Assembly (NCBI GenBank): GCA_012514415.1
Contig: JAAZAH010000220.1
Location: forward strand, 1-5,070
Direction of reading: 5' to 3'
DNA: 5,070 bases
DNA from: Sandaracinaceae bacterium
GTDB lineage: Bacteria > Myxococcota_A > Polyangia > Polyangiales > Houyiibacteriaceae
Shown here: positions 4,587 through 5,070 of the stretch, piece after piece
Layout: the number at the start of each line of letters is the position of its first letter
How positions within the stretch are numbered: position 1 is the first letter of the stretch
The notes under the pieces: model-generated
Databases searched by the model: none
Told to the model about the DNA's origin: nothing
Seen by the model: the letters and a program-made list of their open reading frames with translations, nothing else
Translations under genes and position numbers: made by a program

Positions 4587-5070
4587 TCACTCGTCGGGGA
4601 GCGTATCGTTCAGGCGCTGGACCGCGTCGATGTAGCCGTTGACGAAATCGTAAACGACCTGGGCCGCGGGCTTGCGCTTATTCATAAGACCGACGACCTG
4701 ACCGACCGGCGTTCCGAGGAGCTCGGCGCTGCCGGGCTCACCGGTCTCGGCGTAGCGGTGGATGCGCTGGGTCGCCTCGGCCGTGAGCATGTACTGGAGC
4801 GGCATGGGGAGGGTGCCCGGGCAATCGGGCTCATTCCATGCCTTCACATAGGTCGTGCGGAGCTGACGCGCGGGCTTACCGCTGATACAGCGCGAGCGCT
4901 CGGTGTCCATCTCGTTCGCCGCAAGGAGCTTATCGACGAGTGCGTCGGGGCAGTCCGACTCATTTGTCGTCAGCCAAACCGAGCCCGTCCAGATGCCCGC
5001 CGCGCCAAGCGCCATGGCAGCCGCCAGATGGCGACCGTCACCCATCCCGCCAGCCGCGAGGACCGGGAGA
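4587..5070 (-). CDS. Nitronate monooxygenase / 2-nitropropane dioxygenase family flavoprotein (partial, N-terminus beyond right edge)
   Basis: The minus-strand frame is open from the right edge to a TGA at 4589-4587, giving about 161 C-terminal residues. The frame continues upstream of the ATG at 5045 as LPVLAAGG, so that ATG is internal. PVLAAGGMGDGRHLAAAMALGAAGIWTGSVWL is the FMN phosphate-binding end of the TIM barrel found in nitronate monooxygenases and related FabK-like enzymes (typical form: AAGGI.DG....ALALGA.GV.MGT.F). It is followed by a C-terminal tail (SGKPARQLRT, CPGTLPMPLQY, LLGTPVGQVVGLM) of the kind seen in this family. These FMN enzymes oxidise alkyl nitronates, and many paralogues have other or unknown substrates. 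The final barrel motif is TGS rather than the common MGT. The catalytic histidine region is outside the window, so the substrate cannot be judged. It converges on gdhA and shares its terminator; no functional link is evident. Confidence 0.85.
   Translation of the reverse strand, partial: LPVLAAGGMGDGRHLAAAMALGAAGIWTGSVWLTTNESDCPDALVDKLLAANEMDTERSRCISGKPARQLRTTYVKAWNEPDCPGTLPMPLQYMLTAEATQRIHRYAETGEPGSAELLGTPVGQVVGLMNKRKPAAQVVYDFVNGYIDAVQRLNDTLPDE

Noticed and set aside
3040..4590. Very long minus-strand open frame (516 codons) opposite gdhA
   Set aside because: It is the antisense of a clear, fully conserved gdhA. Its Arg/His/Ala-rich product resembles no family I know, and it runs through the terminator hairpin. 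High GC and codon bias produce such mirror frames.

Overview
The window looks like ordinary chromosomal DNA from a high-GC, Gram-negative (diderm) bacterium. Two things show an outer membrane: a cut-off beta-barrel-type exported protein at the left edge, and a BamB-type lipoprotein of the outer-membrane protein assembly machinery. From my memory of the families, the GdhA sequence and the Ala/Arg/Glu-rich YfgM-like protein suggest Myxococcota or a related 'deltaproteobacterial' lineage. That placement is an inference and is not proven here. I see no mobile element, CRISPR array, tRNA or rRNA.

Layout, left to right. (1) Positions 1-415, minus strand: the N-terminal part of an exported, probably beta-barrel protein that runs off the left edge. 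(2) Positions 416-566: a divergent intergenic region with a good sigma70-type promoter (TTGACG, 16 bp, TATAGT) firing rightward. (3) Positions 567-1439, plus: a single-pass membrane protein with periplasmic TPR-like helices, resembling YfgM. (4) Positions 1536-2735, plus: a BamB-like eight-bladed beta-propeller lipoprotein. It appears to start at an ATT codon. No ATG, GTG or TTG lies between the previous stop codon and the lipobox, yet the open frame there encodes a textbook lipoprotein signal peptide behind a well-placed GGAG. (5) Positions 2736-3075: a 340-bp non-coding stretch, AT-rich in its middle, with several inverted and direct repeats. It is probably the bamB 3' end plus the gdhA control region. 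(6) Positions 3076-4428, plus: NADP-type glutamate dehydrogenase. (7) Positions 4429-4586: a convergent intergenic region with two hairpins, one of them a strong terminator that should work in both directions. (8) Positions 4587-5070, minus: the C-terminal part of a nitronate monooxygenase / 2-nitropropane dioxygenase-type flavoprotein, cut by the right edge.

The yfgM-like and bamB-like genes form one probable operon, the same order as yfgM-bamB in E. coli. Both products belong to envelope protein export and outer-membrane assembly: YfgM works with the Sec translocon and periplasmic chaperones, BamB with BamA. gdhA (ammonium assimilation) and the flavoprotein are separate transcription units facing each other across the shared terminator. 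All three complete plus-strand genes have the same ribosome-binding layout, GGAG followed by exactly 7 nt and then the start codon. That regularity supports both the ATT start of bamB and the choice of the inner GTG for gdhA. I found no evidence of a novel multi-gene system. The most useful observation is the non-canonical bamB start, which standard gene calling would truncate so that the lipoprotein signal is lost.
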